A DNA stretch of 64,000 nt, taken from the NCBI GenBank assembly GCA_024195265.1, contig JAJLRJ010000006.1:5393615-5457614 (forward strand), in the 5' to 3' direction. The stretch is from Dendrophyllia cribrosa (lineage: Eukaryota; Cnidaria; Anthozoa; Scleractinia; Dendrophylliidae). Position 1 is the first letter of the stretch. Each line of letters opens with the position of its first letter. A model generated the notes under the pieces. The model did no database searches, was not told the DNA's origin, and saw nothing but the letters and a program-made list of their open reading frames with translations. The position numbers were made by a program, and so were the translations under genes. Below are positions 35,983 through 46,872 of the stretch, in pieces.

Positions 35983-38900
35983 TTACGTTTTCTGAAGTCT
36001 CGGAAGACATGACAAATTTTCTTGTACTCTAACAGGTTCATATCCCCAGCCGTCTGACCCTTTCTCAACAAGTTGATACTGAGGAGTTAATTTGATAGGT
36101 ACGGTCCTTTGTAACTCCAGCATCACTGAAATGACGTCCAATGTCTTCCAGCGCTTCTTCAGAAGCTCCAACATTGTAGCTAGAGCAATTCCTGTTTTCT
36201 GATAATCAAAATAAACCACGTGAAGAGTTTCGCGGGGAATTTCTTCATTTCTCCCCCAATTTGTCCAGCTATCATTTATCACCAGCTTCGTATTAGGAAT
36301 GAATGCTAACTTCTCTTTCAAACATCGTTCTATCATTGTTTTGAGTTGTTCGCTCCAGTGCTTGCTATTACTCACAGTATGTACGACAAAAAGGGTGGAC
36401 TCTTCACCTATAAAGAGAACAAACAGTGGACCATTAACGGTTCTCCTAACAAAACATCAGTATTAACTGCTTCTACTTTAATCATAGGATAGCCGACACA
36501 CGTTTAAAATGAAATGACATTTTGCATAATCTACCGCGTTTGAAGATGGAAGATAGATATGCTAATTCCAGATATGTCCTAACAAGCTTGAAATTACTTA
36601 TTGTTCACTTGATGATCAAGATAATTAACTAACGTTGGATTTTTTTTCGGGCACCCGATGATGACCCCAGTGGTAGAAATCGCAGTTAGCTTTTGTGCGG
36701 TTCTGAAGTATCTAATGCCACGTTTTTAATGTAAAAAAAATATCGTCCATGATATTTCAAAGGGCTTGAACAGGGGTAAAGGGGCCAACAGCGAAATAGC
36801 TTGTTCCAGGAATCCGACGCGAGGGGAAAAGTGCGAGCGGAAAAAAGGAGGAAACTGGGGAGAGAGTAACCACTTAAAATATTTTTTCATCTCGTGCCGC
36901 CTATGCTGATTTCCCATTCGTAAACGGTCGATGCCATTTTTAACGGTCGATGCCATCATTAGCATTCATTAGTAACCAAGCCTTTTGTAATGGTCGATGC
37001 TATTTCTCTCTAGTTTATGCCTGGATTGGGACGAAAGTGGGCTATCATTATTAGATAAAATTGGGCCTAGGTAAAGCGATTATTAGATCTGAGCTAGATT
37101 CGCGGTTAGGTAAGATTTTTGATATATATTAAGAAAAGCACCTTTTATAATTAAATTTTTCTTGGGTTTGCCGGATCAACCCAGTGGTCTAGTGGTAAGG
37201 GAGAGATGTTAGCATGCAGAGGTTCCGGGTTCGATTCTAGGTAATTAATTGCATTTTTCTTTTTCTGATCGAAAAAATAATTCTAAAATTGGTGAAAATT
37301 TTTCTAAGTGTCGCTAAAATGGCATCGACCGTTTACGAAAGGGACAATTGCGCTACGGTGGCCCACAACTGTCACGGCAAGAGCGAAAGACCCACGGCAA
37401 AAGCAAAACGCTCGCGGCAAAAGCAAAAAGCTCACGGCAAAAGCAAAAAGCTCACGGCAAAAGCAAAAAGCTCACGGCAAGAGCAAAAAGCTCACGGCAA
37501 AAGCAAAAAGCTCACGGCATAACGGCTCACGAAATAATTTTTCACAAACTCTGTTACATGTAAAAATATAATATTATGAAAAAGGTAGGGAAATATTATC
37601 GAGTATTCCAACGTACAGACTGCGTGTTCCCGCGAGCGGTGTCACTAAGAGAGAAATGAGTCGGCATTTGCACGGTCTGCACCAGGCTGAGCTTAATAAT
37701 ACTGATTAACAGACTCCCTTGAAACTTTTAAACAAAGATGGGATATACTCCCGTGAGTCTAATAGGTATTTACATGGAAATTCTACGAAAGCCTGGACTC
37801 CGATCCCGTTCGAATTATTCGCAGTGGTTTAATTTTAGTCGTACTTGCTTTTGCCGTGAGCTTTTTGCTTTTGCCGTGAGCCTTTTGCTTTTGCCGTGGG
37901 TCTTTTGCTCTTGCCGTGACAGTTCCGGGCCACCGTAATTGCGCCGCCTATCCTTTGCTTCCAACTCATGATCTGAACGCCTGGACTGGCTTACAAGGAA
38001 AATATGTTTGTCGATGTTCTAAATGTTTGCAAAACTTGCCTTGCTTATAAGAAGAGAATCAAGTAAAAACGAGGTGGAGAGGTTGGGAGTTTGGATTAAG
38101 TTTAATGGGGGGGGGGGGGGGGGGGAGTGGCTCGCAGAAACTGAGAAGTGTCTCTAACTGATAGAAACATTTTCGTCCCTACCAAGCTGTACCTGAAGCT
38201 CCTATCCTATATCTACTAGTGATGTGTGTGCAATTCAAATGGAATCTAACCATACGATGGAGTCGTGAGAATCAATATTGCAAATCGGTACGTTCGGTAT
38301 AGTCGGTACAATGGTTGATCACGCGGTAGCCTTTTTTTTATAGCAGCCACTTCTTCGGTCATTGAGGAGGTAGGGTTTTTTAATTAATATAGATCCGGCA
38401 CTGGCTTTATTTCACTTCGTTTTAAAAGGACCAAAATTACGATTTAGCCCCATCAAGTGGCTGTTGTTCTCGCTAGATGACCAATCAGAACGCGGCTTTG
38501 GATAGCTGCGGGCCTGCTCTACATTTTTGATTGTAACTAACCTTCATCATGTGCATGTTGTATCCATTTGTCCATGACAGTTGAAACAGCCCTTTCGAAT
38601 TTCTTATTCTCTTTCTGCATTTCTTTCTCCTTCTGCTTTATCTCTTTCTCGATCTTCGGTTTTCTTTCTTTCTTCCACTGTTCTCTCTTTTCCATCAGCT
38701 CTTCTAGCTCTTTTTTCAACGCAGGCTCCTCTTTCTGAAACACGCTCAATGGCTTCTCTTTCCTAAGGTCGTGATATTCTAATGCCCAGACGTCCATCAA
38801 CAAACTGTCTGGTATCTTCCATCCGAGAAGCCTTTTTATTCTCATTTCGCTTATCTCTGCAAAGTGATCGTTGCGTTCTTCATTTCTCTTGCTTTCCTCG

Positions 38901-41900
38901 AACTCTACCACATCACACCACAGTTCCATTGCAGGCTTTGCCGTTAATGTGGTTACTTCGTTCCGAGAGTTGAATGCTTTAAAAAATGATCCAATTCCTT
39001 CAGCATTATCGTCTGCAGAATTTTCAGAGAGGTCGATAATCAAAACTTCTGCCCTAGTGTAATTCTTTGTAGGGCGATTAGTGGCATTCGGCAACTTTCC
39101 AATTTCCTTCAGGGAAAGAGCAGGACGAAGTGTCCGTGGTTTTATTTTCTCCAACAACTCTACGAGATCAAACAACTGCAATGCCTCGAAAACATCTTTT
39201 AACACCTTGACTGGAGTGTCGGGAAAGAACGCGCTAATTTTCCTCAGTTTCTTGGGGTACAGTTTGTCAGGATCAAGCCCATATGATTTATAAAATCGTT
39301 CCAGAGCAAGCTTGTCACTTTCAAGTCTTAATGTCACTTCTGCGATCACTACCTCACTCAGATCTTTCAAGCATAGTTTGGAAGTGGAATCTAGAAATAC
39401 AATCATATGAAAATGGTTTAAGATTAGTAAGAAAGAAAGATAACAGAAACAAAGGAGAGAAAAGTTCGTACGAAGTGTGTTGTTTTATTATTAAAGACCC
39501 GAAAAAACGATTCTCAAAGTAGCAGTCCACGTTTGTTTTGGTTTTTCATTACTACAATTTATGATTCAGAAGTAAAACCAAAATTAATGGTAACTTACAA
39601 GCACGTTTTTCCAATATATGTTTACTTCGGAGACGTTGTGAACTAAGTTTTGCATCCGTTATTGTCGGCTAGAGTGGTTTTTAATTTTGGCTCTGAAGAA
39701 TAATTGGAAAGCGCTCTTTAACGAAAAATGGAAAACTTCTGATTGGAGTCACCTGGCTATGAACATGCATGCCGCAAATTAAAAGCGCGAAAAACGAGGC
39801 GCAAGTGAGGAAATCCGAAATTAAAGTCCAACCGAGTTTATACTATATCTATATATATTTTAAAGTATGAAGTTTACCAACGTTTTAGCTTACCGCTGGT
39901 TTCTTCCGTTCCAAATTCAGATGGTACGCCATGAGATCCCGGCATTCCACTGTCGCTTGTTTCCGTCGTGATGCTGCCTGCATCAGCATCATCAGCTTTT
40001 TCCAGATAACTCTGAATGTAAGAGATTTTGTCTTTATCCATGTATTTAAGCTGCTCGTTTTCTCGACCATTTGGACCTTCTAAAAATGAAAATAGTATCG
40101 AAAATGAAAATAAAAATGAACATGAACATGAATTGGCAAATGAAAATTGGAATGGGAATGGAATGAATTAAAATGGCAATAAAAAAATAACCATCAAATA
40201 CGGAATAAAGTAACTAGCAAGGCAAAATTCTTCAGGAAAGAGGTTAACATTGTTTTTCATTTTAACGAATACATTCCAGCATCGTAAAAAAAAGAACAAC
40301 AACATGCAAATATACGATGAAGTATTAGACATAACACCCAAAATAAGATTATTTTACCACTACTTGAATTTCCTAAACAGGCGATTTTACGATTGTTTAT
40401 CTGAATTGATAAGGTAAACTGGCAAAGCTCACGGTTTGAGCGCTAGCTTTTTGTCAGAGAAAATTTGCAGGCTAGTTGAATTGTAACTACGAAAGTGCGA
40501 GGCAAAAAATAAATTAAGTTACCTTGAACTTTATCTGACAGCTCGTTCCGGGCTTTCTCATATTCTCGTTCGTCGATGGTCACAATCACCTCCACTTGCT
40601 CCCCACCAGCAAGTTCTCTCATTTCATCGGTGACCAATAAGGCTTGCAGGCGTGCTTTCAGCGTCCCATCCTTGTATAAACTCCACACGGTGTTGAGAGC
40701 TGTCACATTTTCTGCTTGAACTTTGAGGCACAAACTACCTTCAGTTATTTCAATCAGCTTGGCGCCAGCAGGAAGCACACAGGTGTTAATAGCAGTGATG
40801 AGTTGATCATATGTGGATCCACGTCTCAATAGCTCATAGGCGGAATACACTACGATACCTCCTCCGACCACTTTGAACACAGTCTTCATGTTCAGAACTA
40901 AAGATTAAAGAACAGAGTAACAAACGTGTTAGTCTGCTCCAGGCTCTCGGATGGTAGAGACAATCGAAAAAGAAAAAGCAGCCACGAAAATAAGCTGAGA
41001 TTGGAGAGAAAGAGATCGGTTGCGTGAGCCTGTGGCTTTATGACCGTAGCTCTGATACACTAGCTCCTGGTGTGTATATTCTGTTTGGTCAGTTTTGTCA
41101 GGACTTGATCAAAACTTAACAACCTGTATCATTTATGTCAACCAAAAAGATGGTGAGCGCAGTCCATGTGCGATTTAGAGTAATCCTAGTTATGTACTCC
41201 TTCATCTCCTCAGTGCCGCTCCATTTCTCTGGTCTGCGCAGGTTTATTTTCGTGCTTTTCTCGCCATTTGATAATGACCAGAGGGTATCACTTTTTTCAT
41301 GGACAACTTATCTCCATATAAATAGTTTCTAAGCGTCCCCTCTTTCGAGGATTACCCAAGGGAACCCGGAGTCTAGAGCCAGGGTCTGGTAGGAGGTTTG
41401 ATTCTCAACCCGAGGGTTTTCTAGCGCGTAACTGGTAAAGGGTCATTCTTAATAACAGTGACACTGGAAATGAGATTTTACTGCAGATCGATATTTAACA
41501 TACATTGAAAGTGATAACAACAGATATTAATAACTAGAAAGATAAAAATTCTAGTAAATACAACTCACTGATGTGAAATGTCTTTTTTACAATCACATTT
41601 GACAACATTGTAAGCAGAATGTTTCAGGTTTAAATGCCCGATAAAGCTCATGCACATATTGCATGCCTATGTTTAGACGCCCACCACCAAAATGAGAAAG
41701 GGACTGGGTGCGAATTTCGCGCAAATCGAAATTCGACTAAGGCAAGAAGCATGAATTGACATGGCTTCCCGGTTTAGTTGGGAAAGCGGCTAATTAAACT
41801 ACAGAATACAGGGCAAAGCTATAACTTGATATGGCTCGGCTGCTCCTTGGTCAAACTAAACCATTGATACTCTTGTAGCTCGATAGCTCGTAGGTCGGTG

Positions 41901-42826
41901 AAAATTCACTTGACTGACAAGCCATACATGCCTGCATTGTTGTTTACTAAACTCTACTGGCAAGCCGCGAAAATTGATATAAGGACTTTCCATTTTTAAA
42001 CACTTAGCTTAACCGTCGATCAGTTCCAGTCAGATTGTCAGATTGTCGCCAACCGACGACACAATAGCAGCTGCTTGTGCTAAAATACAAAACAAACAGA
42101 ATTCAGTTAGCCTGCGCTTCACACGGAAATGGAAGACGTCTATGCGCAGGCTAAATTATGCCAGACAACCCGCAAATGTGGAAATTCGTTCTTATGGAAG
42201 CATGGCCGTTATAAAATGCAAACACACTGAGACAAGAAATATTGAAAGCGACAACGGAATAGGAAAATACCTTTTCGCCTTTCAAATTCATCCTCCCGAT
42301 TTCTTCTTTCCTCGAACTCCTCCACTTCCTTAAGCAAATCGCTAATCTCCGTTTGCGTCAAAATCTCCTTCAAGATGCCGAGACGGTCGACTCCCAAATA
42401 GTTGTTGTTCTCTAGCTCCTTAAAAAGAGACCGAACATCATGAATGTCGCCTTGCCTCTCTTCCGCTATCTTCTCTCTGCACATAGCGATGAGTCGTTCC
42501 AGATCATTGAGCTCATCGAGTACCCGAATGATTTGCTCAAGCAAATCGTTATATTCCTTCCTTTTGCTCTCGTACTTTTTAACATTTTCAAAAAGAGACC
42601 ACTCCTCCACACCTTTTAACATGCCTTTCAATACCTCCAGGCGATCGGGACCTAGAAATCCCTTTTCTTCCAATTCTTCAAACAACGAGAAGGCGTCTGG
42701 CATGTTTTCTTCGCTATGATGCGCCACCTTCCCTCTGCATATAACAAGTAATTTTCTGCCTACGTTCAGTTCGTCTAGTCTCTGACTTATTTCGAAGAGT
42801 AAACTGTTGTATTCCTCGGCAGACAT
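35983..42826 (-). CDS. Tandem-DED, TRADD-N-like, death-fold adaptor protein
   Basis: This is probably an apoptosis or innate-immune adaptor or receptor; the function is inferred from domains. Five exons join in one frame, all phase 1-1: 42271-42826, 40523-40897, 39894-40079, 38542-39390 and 35983-36407 (796 codons plus stop). Residues 1-185 hold two DED-like repeats, each with a leading Leu-rich helix, CRGKVA or CREKIA, an LF-EL-E segment and a closing helix. Exon 2 encodes a hydrophobic stretch (FKVVGGGIVVYSAYELL) and a TRADD-N-like region ending VEVIVTIDEREYEKARNELS. Exon 4 opens with a death-fold-like segment (FPDTPVKVLKDVFEALQLFD), then an alpha/beta strand (AEVLIIDLS) and a highly charged coiled coil. 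The last exon resumes an alpha/beta pattern (STLFVVHTV, KLAFIPNTKLVI). A degenerate caspase or TIR-like fold is possible; no catalytic Cys-His pair is evident. A 16-codon exon present in the paralogue is broken here (in-frame TGA 42030-42032, no donor) and is assumed skipped. Confidence 0.7.
36408..36904. other. Last intron of the death-fold gene, upstream part
   Basis: Matches 15,656-16,285 of block A with small deletions. It includes the left half of the old AGCCTGTTCC-family MITE (from about 36,797). Confidence 0.5.
37183..37240 (+). repeat. tRNA-like sequence inside the composite insertion
   Basis: CCAGTGGTCTAGTGGTAAGG resembles box A and CCGGGTTCGATTCTAGG box B. The acceptor stem does not pair convincingly. 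It is probably a tRNA relic or SINE head, though an active pol III promoter cannot be excluded. Confidence 0.45.
37375..37925. repeat. Facing 20-bp repeat arrays
   Basis: Units of ACGGCAAAAGCAAAAAGCTC repeat about seven times on the + strand at 37,375-37,520. The reverse complement unit occurs about four times at 37,845-37,925. The arrays could pair into a long hairpin. The open frames across them are repeat artefacts. Confidence 0.85.
37952..38541. other. Intron segment before exon 4
   Basis: Contains the right end of the old MITE (to about 37,985) and a G run (about 38,107-38,125). About 38,295-38,520 is specific to block B. No exon. Confidence 0.45.
40898..42270. other. Intron between DED exon and TRADD-N-like exon
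   Basis: About 41,060-41,450 matches block A (20,090-20,580). The remains of the lost 16-codon exon lie near 42,030-42,079. No other gene is seen. Confidence 0.5.
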
Positions 42827-42997
42827 GTTAACGACGGGTCTAGTGTTTCAGACTTGAACCGGGAATTCTCGTTTTTCTGACATTGAAATCGCACTCGTGT
42901 TGCTCGAGCCAGTGGGATGTCACGCGACATATATAAAAATCACAGGCAGCCCAAGCTTAGTATGTGATGGTGCTTTGTTATTACGCAACGAACGAGT

Positions 42998-43200
42998 TAT
43001 AGACTTTGTATGGGAAATTCATTTTAGTCTTATATATGCTAAAATAAAGCTTTAATGTAGAAATAAGCTTCACTTACCTCAACATTGTGTTTTCGTTGTG
43101 TCTTAACTTTTAATGTTGAGGTAGGTGAAGTTTATTTCCACATTAAAGCTTCATTTTAGCAAATATAAGTCTAAAATGAATTTCCCATACAAAGTCTATA
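42998..43200. mobile_element. Hairpin MITE, 203 bp, nested
   Basis: Arms of about 90 bases run from TATAGACTTTGTATGGGAAA to its complement TTTCCCATACAAAGTCTATA, with CTTTAATGTAGAAATAAGC and a matching inner arm. The loop is about 20 bases. Confidence 0.75.
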
Positions 43201-43429
43201 AATCTTTGTGAAATTTTGTTTGCCGAAGCCAAGAAAGTGTTACTCAACATCATATTGATTAGAAAAGACCCTAATTTGCATATACTTTCAACACACATTT
43301 ACATATGCGACTACACAAAACTAGTTTCGTCAAAAGACCTCGTCAGTTGGTAGCCATATTTGTTTGAATATGAAACGACTTCATGTAGCAATGCATGAAA
43401 ACTAATTCCCGTAACCAGGTAACTTAAAA

Positions 43430-43703
43430 CATAGTTAATAGAACAAACTGGTTATGAAGCTCAACAAATTTTAAAAAAGAGTGTACAAAGCTGCTTTGTT
43501 TTATGTTGAACGAACCGTGACCCTGCACATTGTTTTGTTTAACGTGTGAGCCCAAATGTTTCTACTGGTCAGTTGCTCATATGCATTACAATACCTTTTG
43601 TGTTTTGTGCAGGGTCAAGGCAAATGAACAAAAGAAATGGAGAACAAAAACATATAACAAAAGACTGACTGAGTTTCATAACCAGTTTGTTCTATTAACT
43701 ATG
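43430..43703. mobile_element. P-like MITE, 274 bp, copy 1
   Basis: The terminal repeats are CATAGTTAATAGAACAAACT and complement (29 bases to GGTTATGAA), flanked by a perfect 7-base duplication CTTAAAA (43423-43429 and 43704-43710). CANRG-type ends and a 7-8-base target duplication fit the P superfamily. The interior is AT-rich and non-coding. It is almost identical to the copy at 45407. Confidence 0.85.
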
Positions 43704-44118
43704 CTTAAAATGAAATAAAATAACATAACGAAATAATGTAACGCAATAACAAAGTATACGACAAAAAAGTAAACATTTCGCAATTGTTACATGGAGTCGC
43801 GCTGTCCGTAGCTTTAGTTTAGGAGTATCTGTTCTCTACTCCGTGATAACAGTCCTTGGGATGCGGGCATAATTCCATTCACTTTTGGAGTTGATTAGTT
43901 CACTTTCCTTAACCTTATTGATCAAGACCGCCTCTGTGATTTGCCTCAACATCGCATCGTCACGAAATGTTCCTGTAACATTAGCTAACAAATATGGCTA
44001 CCAACTGACGAGGTCTTTTGACGAAACTAGTTTTGTGTAGTCGCATATGTAAATGTGTGTTGAAAGTATATGCAAATTAGGGTCTTTTCTAATCAATATG
44101 AAGTCTATAGACACTTTT

Positions 44119-44240
44119 AATAAATACCACGATGCATCATTTTCCGCTAATGACGTCAAACACTCTTTTGGATTCTCTTGCAATTCAAAAGAATATGTTT
44201 GACGTCATTAGCGGAAAATGATGCATCGTGGTAATTATTA
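44119..44240. repeat. 122-bp hairpin
   Basis: The left arm has CCACGATGCATCATTTTCCG and CTAATGACGTCAAAC; the right arm is its complement; the loop is around TTGGATTCTCTTGCAATTC. It is part of the nested element. Confidence 0.75.
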
Positions 44241-44615
44241 AAGGGGGCCAAAAATCGTTCGTTGCGTAATAACAAAGAACCATTACATACTAATCTTGGG
44301 CTGCCTGTGATTAAATGATGGTCACGCGAACAAGGGTTTTACATAATTATCCAAAATAATATCATAAAAATTCTTTTTTCTTGGGCCATTTTAGTGTTGA
44401 AAGAAATGCATTTTAGACAAATGTTTGTAACCGCTGTTTGCGTTTTATTTTTATCCAAAATAAATTATTGCCGTCATAATTTTACCGTGCATGTCGTGGC
44501 TTAATTTATACAATACTGGCAAAGGTTATGACATACATAACTTATATTTTCTCGAAAGTTGCAACTCGCAGTTTCTCTGTAAAATTCAAAATTATTTTTT
44601 TTAACATCGAGTGTA

Positions 44616-45924
44616 ATGCACTTATCAGCGGCTATCCCAGAGGGGGGGGGGGGGGGGGACCCCCTGGACATTTGCACAACGACGTTTACAAATTCCCCCT
44701 ACCCAAAACCAATATTGTTTAACAAAAAGCTACTAACGCCCTTCCCCTGGGGGCAAAGAAGTGTGCTTTGCCAAGTCAAAAGGTGCAATATTTCAAAAGA
44801 GTTCTATTTGCCATAATTAATTTTCTATTTGCTATAATTATAGAAATAAGAGTTAATTAAAAATAAGCAAAGAAAGCTATTCCACTTGTTTTCTACACAT
44901 GATGAGGTTCAGCTTACCTTGTAAGTCATGGAATGGAAAAGGAGAAAATATTCTTGTTTCCTGGTAATGAAGAACTAGGATTCCTTAAATATACTTTGAA
45001 ATGCTTTTTATAATTGACCGAAATATAATTAGAAAAAAGTAAAGTTTGGCAATACATGTATTTTTTTGCATGCAACACAACAATGGAAAGACAATAATGA
45101 AAGCTCTGTTCTCCTGCTCCTGTGTTTGTTTACAACACAGAATTTACAGTTTAAAAAATATAGTCGCTATGTAAGCGAAGGATGGCCAGCTAAAAGGAAC
45201 AGAATACAAGAGAAATATGAGCAAGTCGGGGTTTACCTCGGTGTAAAAACCTGTGATTTTTTCCTTTGTGTTCTACCTTTGTTGTCTTGCACTCTATTGT
45301 TTCAGTACCTTTTGTTTTCTTTGTTTTACGTCACTCGTGAGTTGGCAGGTTTTTACACCGAGGATGAGCCGAAATTAGTCGCTACCGTCTTTTCTTACGC
45401 CATCACCATAGTTAATAGAACAAACTGGTTATGAAGCTCAACAAATTTTAAAAAAGAGTGTACAAAGCTGCTTTGTTTTATGTTGAACGAACCGTGACCC
45501 TGCACATTGTTTTGTTTAACGTGTGAGCCCAAATGTTTCTATTGGTCAGTTGCTCATATGCATTACAATACCTTTTGTGTTTTGTGCAGGGTCAAGGCAA
45601 ATGAACAAAAGAAATGGAGAACAAAAACATATAACAAAAGACTGACTGAGTTTCATAACCAGTTTGTTCTATTAACTATGCCATCACCAACATATTATCC
45701 CAGTCCTTTCAGTTTCGTAGACGGGAACGGCACTCGATCGTTTCCAGCTCCATCTGCAAAATGGTGGCGGCGCTACAAATCCCGCGGGTCTTTCCCGGGG
45801 ATCCTGCTACGATCCAATCCCCCCCATCCCGGGCTTAAAATTAGCGAACAGAGTTGACAAATCCCGTGCCATGCCCGCGTTAGTTCCCGGGGTCACCCTC
45901 CGGGATGGCCGCTGATAAGTGCAT
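44616..45924. mobile_element. Inverted-repeat element, about 1.3 kb, with nested MITEs
   Basis: Left end ATGCACTTATCAGCGGC with CATCCC-like and poly-G sequence; right end GCCGCTGATAAGTGCAT preceded by a CCCGGG-rich tract. They pair over about 30 bases. Inside are a 128-bp element (45,236-45,363, ends CCTCGGTGTAAAAACCTG and complement) and the second P-like MITE. The segment 45,750-45,900 is GC-rich with several CCCGGG motifs. No transposase is seen; the short open frames 45,066-45,434 and 45,507-45,857 lack domains. Confidence 0.55.
45407..45680. mobile_element. P-like MITE, 274 bp, copy 2
   Basis: Same ends and interior as 43430-43703; I noticed one base difference (CTATTGGTCAG versus CTACTGGTCAG). 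It is flanked by its own 7-base duplication CCATCAC (45400-45406 and 45681-45687), so it is an independent insertion and not part of a larger duplication. Confidence 0.9.
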
Positions 45925-46872
45925 AAATTTTGGAGTAAAAATCGGTTGTTTTTTTTCCGAAATAAACGAATCGGATATGTAGGTAATTAAAATCAAAGTT
46001 TTTATTTTCCTGTGAAATTCTAAAATTCGCGTTTTGAGTAAAAATCCGAGTTTTTTTTTTCTGTAAAATTTAAAATTCGGGTTTTGGAAGAACAGGACAA
46101 GAGGATACATCTCAGCAAGCAACATAAAATGAAGTGGAAATGGATTGGCCATACACCGAATGCAAATATGGCCGCCAGGCAATTTTTTGTTTGGCCAAGT
46201 TTTCAGAGAAATTAATGATATCGCGTAAACAAGTGCTGCTAAGTGTATCATCTTGCAAAGTTTGAGAGTTTTTGGGTTAACGGTTGCAAAGTTATGGCTC
46301 ACTGAAATTTTAAGCATTTGTATGAGAAAAGACATTCTATCCTGACTAGCCTCGCTTTCATGTTTTTCCCAAAATGTGATTGCCTATAACTTCTCCTAAA
46401 ATAAGAATATGGCCTTGAAAATTTACACAATGACTTATTTTGACCTGCTCTTTATCATTATTCAATTGCTTTTCTTTTCTTGAGAACCTATCCAAACAAA
46501 AAATTGTTGGACGGCCATATTTGCATTTGGTGTATACCACGAGGAAGGAGAGAGACAACACCAAAGGAGTGGTGAAGAATGGCCATGTGTGGAGAATAGC
46601 CATGAAGTGGAACAACACTAAAGGTGAACTCAAAAGATAAATTTATTGCACATTAAAAACTTTTATAGAGCAAAGGATATTTCCCAGCGAGCTTGGATAA
46701 TCTGTGGCCATATTTGACCACGAAGGGGGACATCACAGTGGTTTCTACATAAGGAAGTGACTACTATGTCCCATAATGCAATACCAGCGACACATGCTTC
46801 ACAACATGGCGAATTGAACGAATGTCGTTGTGTCAGTACGATCCAGTACGATAACTTATCGAAGGATCAGAA
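45925..46872. other. Upstream region of the 477-aa gene, with inverted repeat
   Basis: Arms at 46,149-46,194 and 46,493-46,537 share AAATGCAAATATGGCCG-type words in inverted orientation, marking a decayed MITE of about 390 bases. The last 230 bases before the ATG at 46,873 are the likely promoter and 5' untranslated region; no TATA box is evident. Confidence 0.5.

Larger units (their letters stand above)
36905..37942. mobile_element. Composite 1038-bp insertion, 9-bp target duplication
   Basis: GCCGCCTAT flanks it (36896-36904 and 37943-37951) and occurs once in block A, giving the empty site. Inside are an inverted pair built on CGTAAACGGTCGATGCCA (36,920-36,937 and 37,319-37,336), a tRNA-like segment (37,183-37,240), and a second inverted pair (about 37,341-37,385 and 37,909-37,942, TGTCACGGCAAGAGC and complement) that bounds facing 20-bp repeat arrays. 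The outermost ends do not pair clearly, so two events may be combined. It lies in an intron of the death-fold gene. Confidence 0.65.
42941..44309. mobile_element. Nested palindromic element, 1369 bp
   Basis: The ends are CACAGGCAGCCCAAG and CTTGGGCTGCCTGTG, with arms of about 52 bases to ATTACGCAACGAACGA. It lies upstream of the death-fold gene in block B; block A has the uninterrupted site near 25,370. Inside, in order, are a 203-bp hairpin (42,998-43,200), a pair of 113-base arms (43,251-43,363 and 43,988-44,100) enclosing a P-like MITE, and a 122-bp hairpin (44,119-44,240). Flanks read AAAAAT and ATTAAAT, so the target duplication is unclear. No transposase. Confidence 0.75.
27608..44365. 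repeat. Segmental duplication, block B
   Basis: This is the direct-orientation partner of 5975-25440. It starts at AAACTAGGTAGGCAATATTT, about 100 bases before the exon matching 6074, so it lacks the RALGAPB exons at 4711 and 5581. It ends near TCACGCGAAC (about 44,325) after a 1.37-kb transposon insertion. Divergence is modest in exons and greater in introns. Confidence 0.9.

Noticed and set aside
37289..37571. Lys/Ser-rich protein frames
   Set aside because: Generated by the 20-bp repeat array in a transposon.
40443..40889. Separate gene starting at the ATG of the TRADD-N-like exon
   Set aside because: The matching codon is ATA in block A, and an in-phase acceptor lies seven bases upstream, so it is an internal exon.
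45066..45857. Coding frames of about 120 codons
   Set aside because: They run across two nested MITEs, and one repeats the MITE-derived frame at 43,530.
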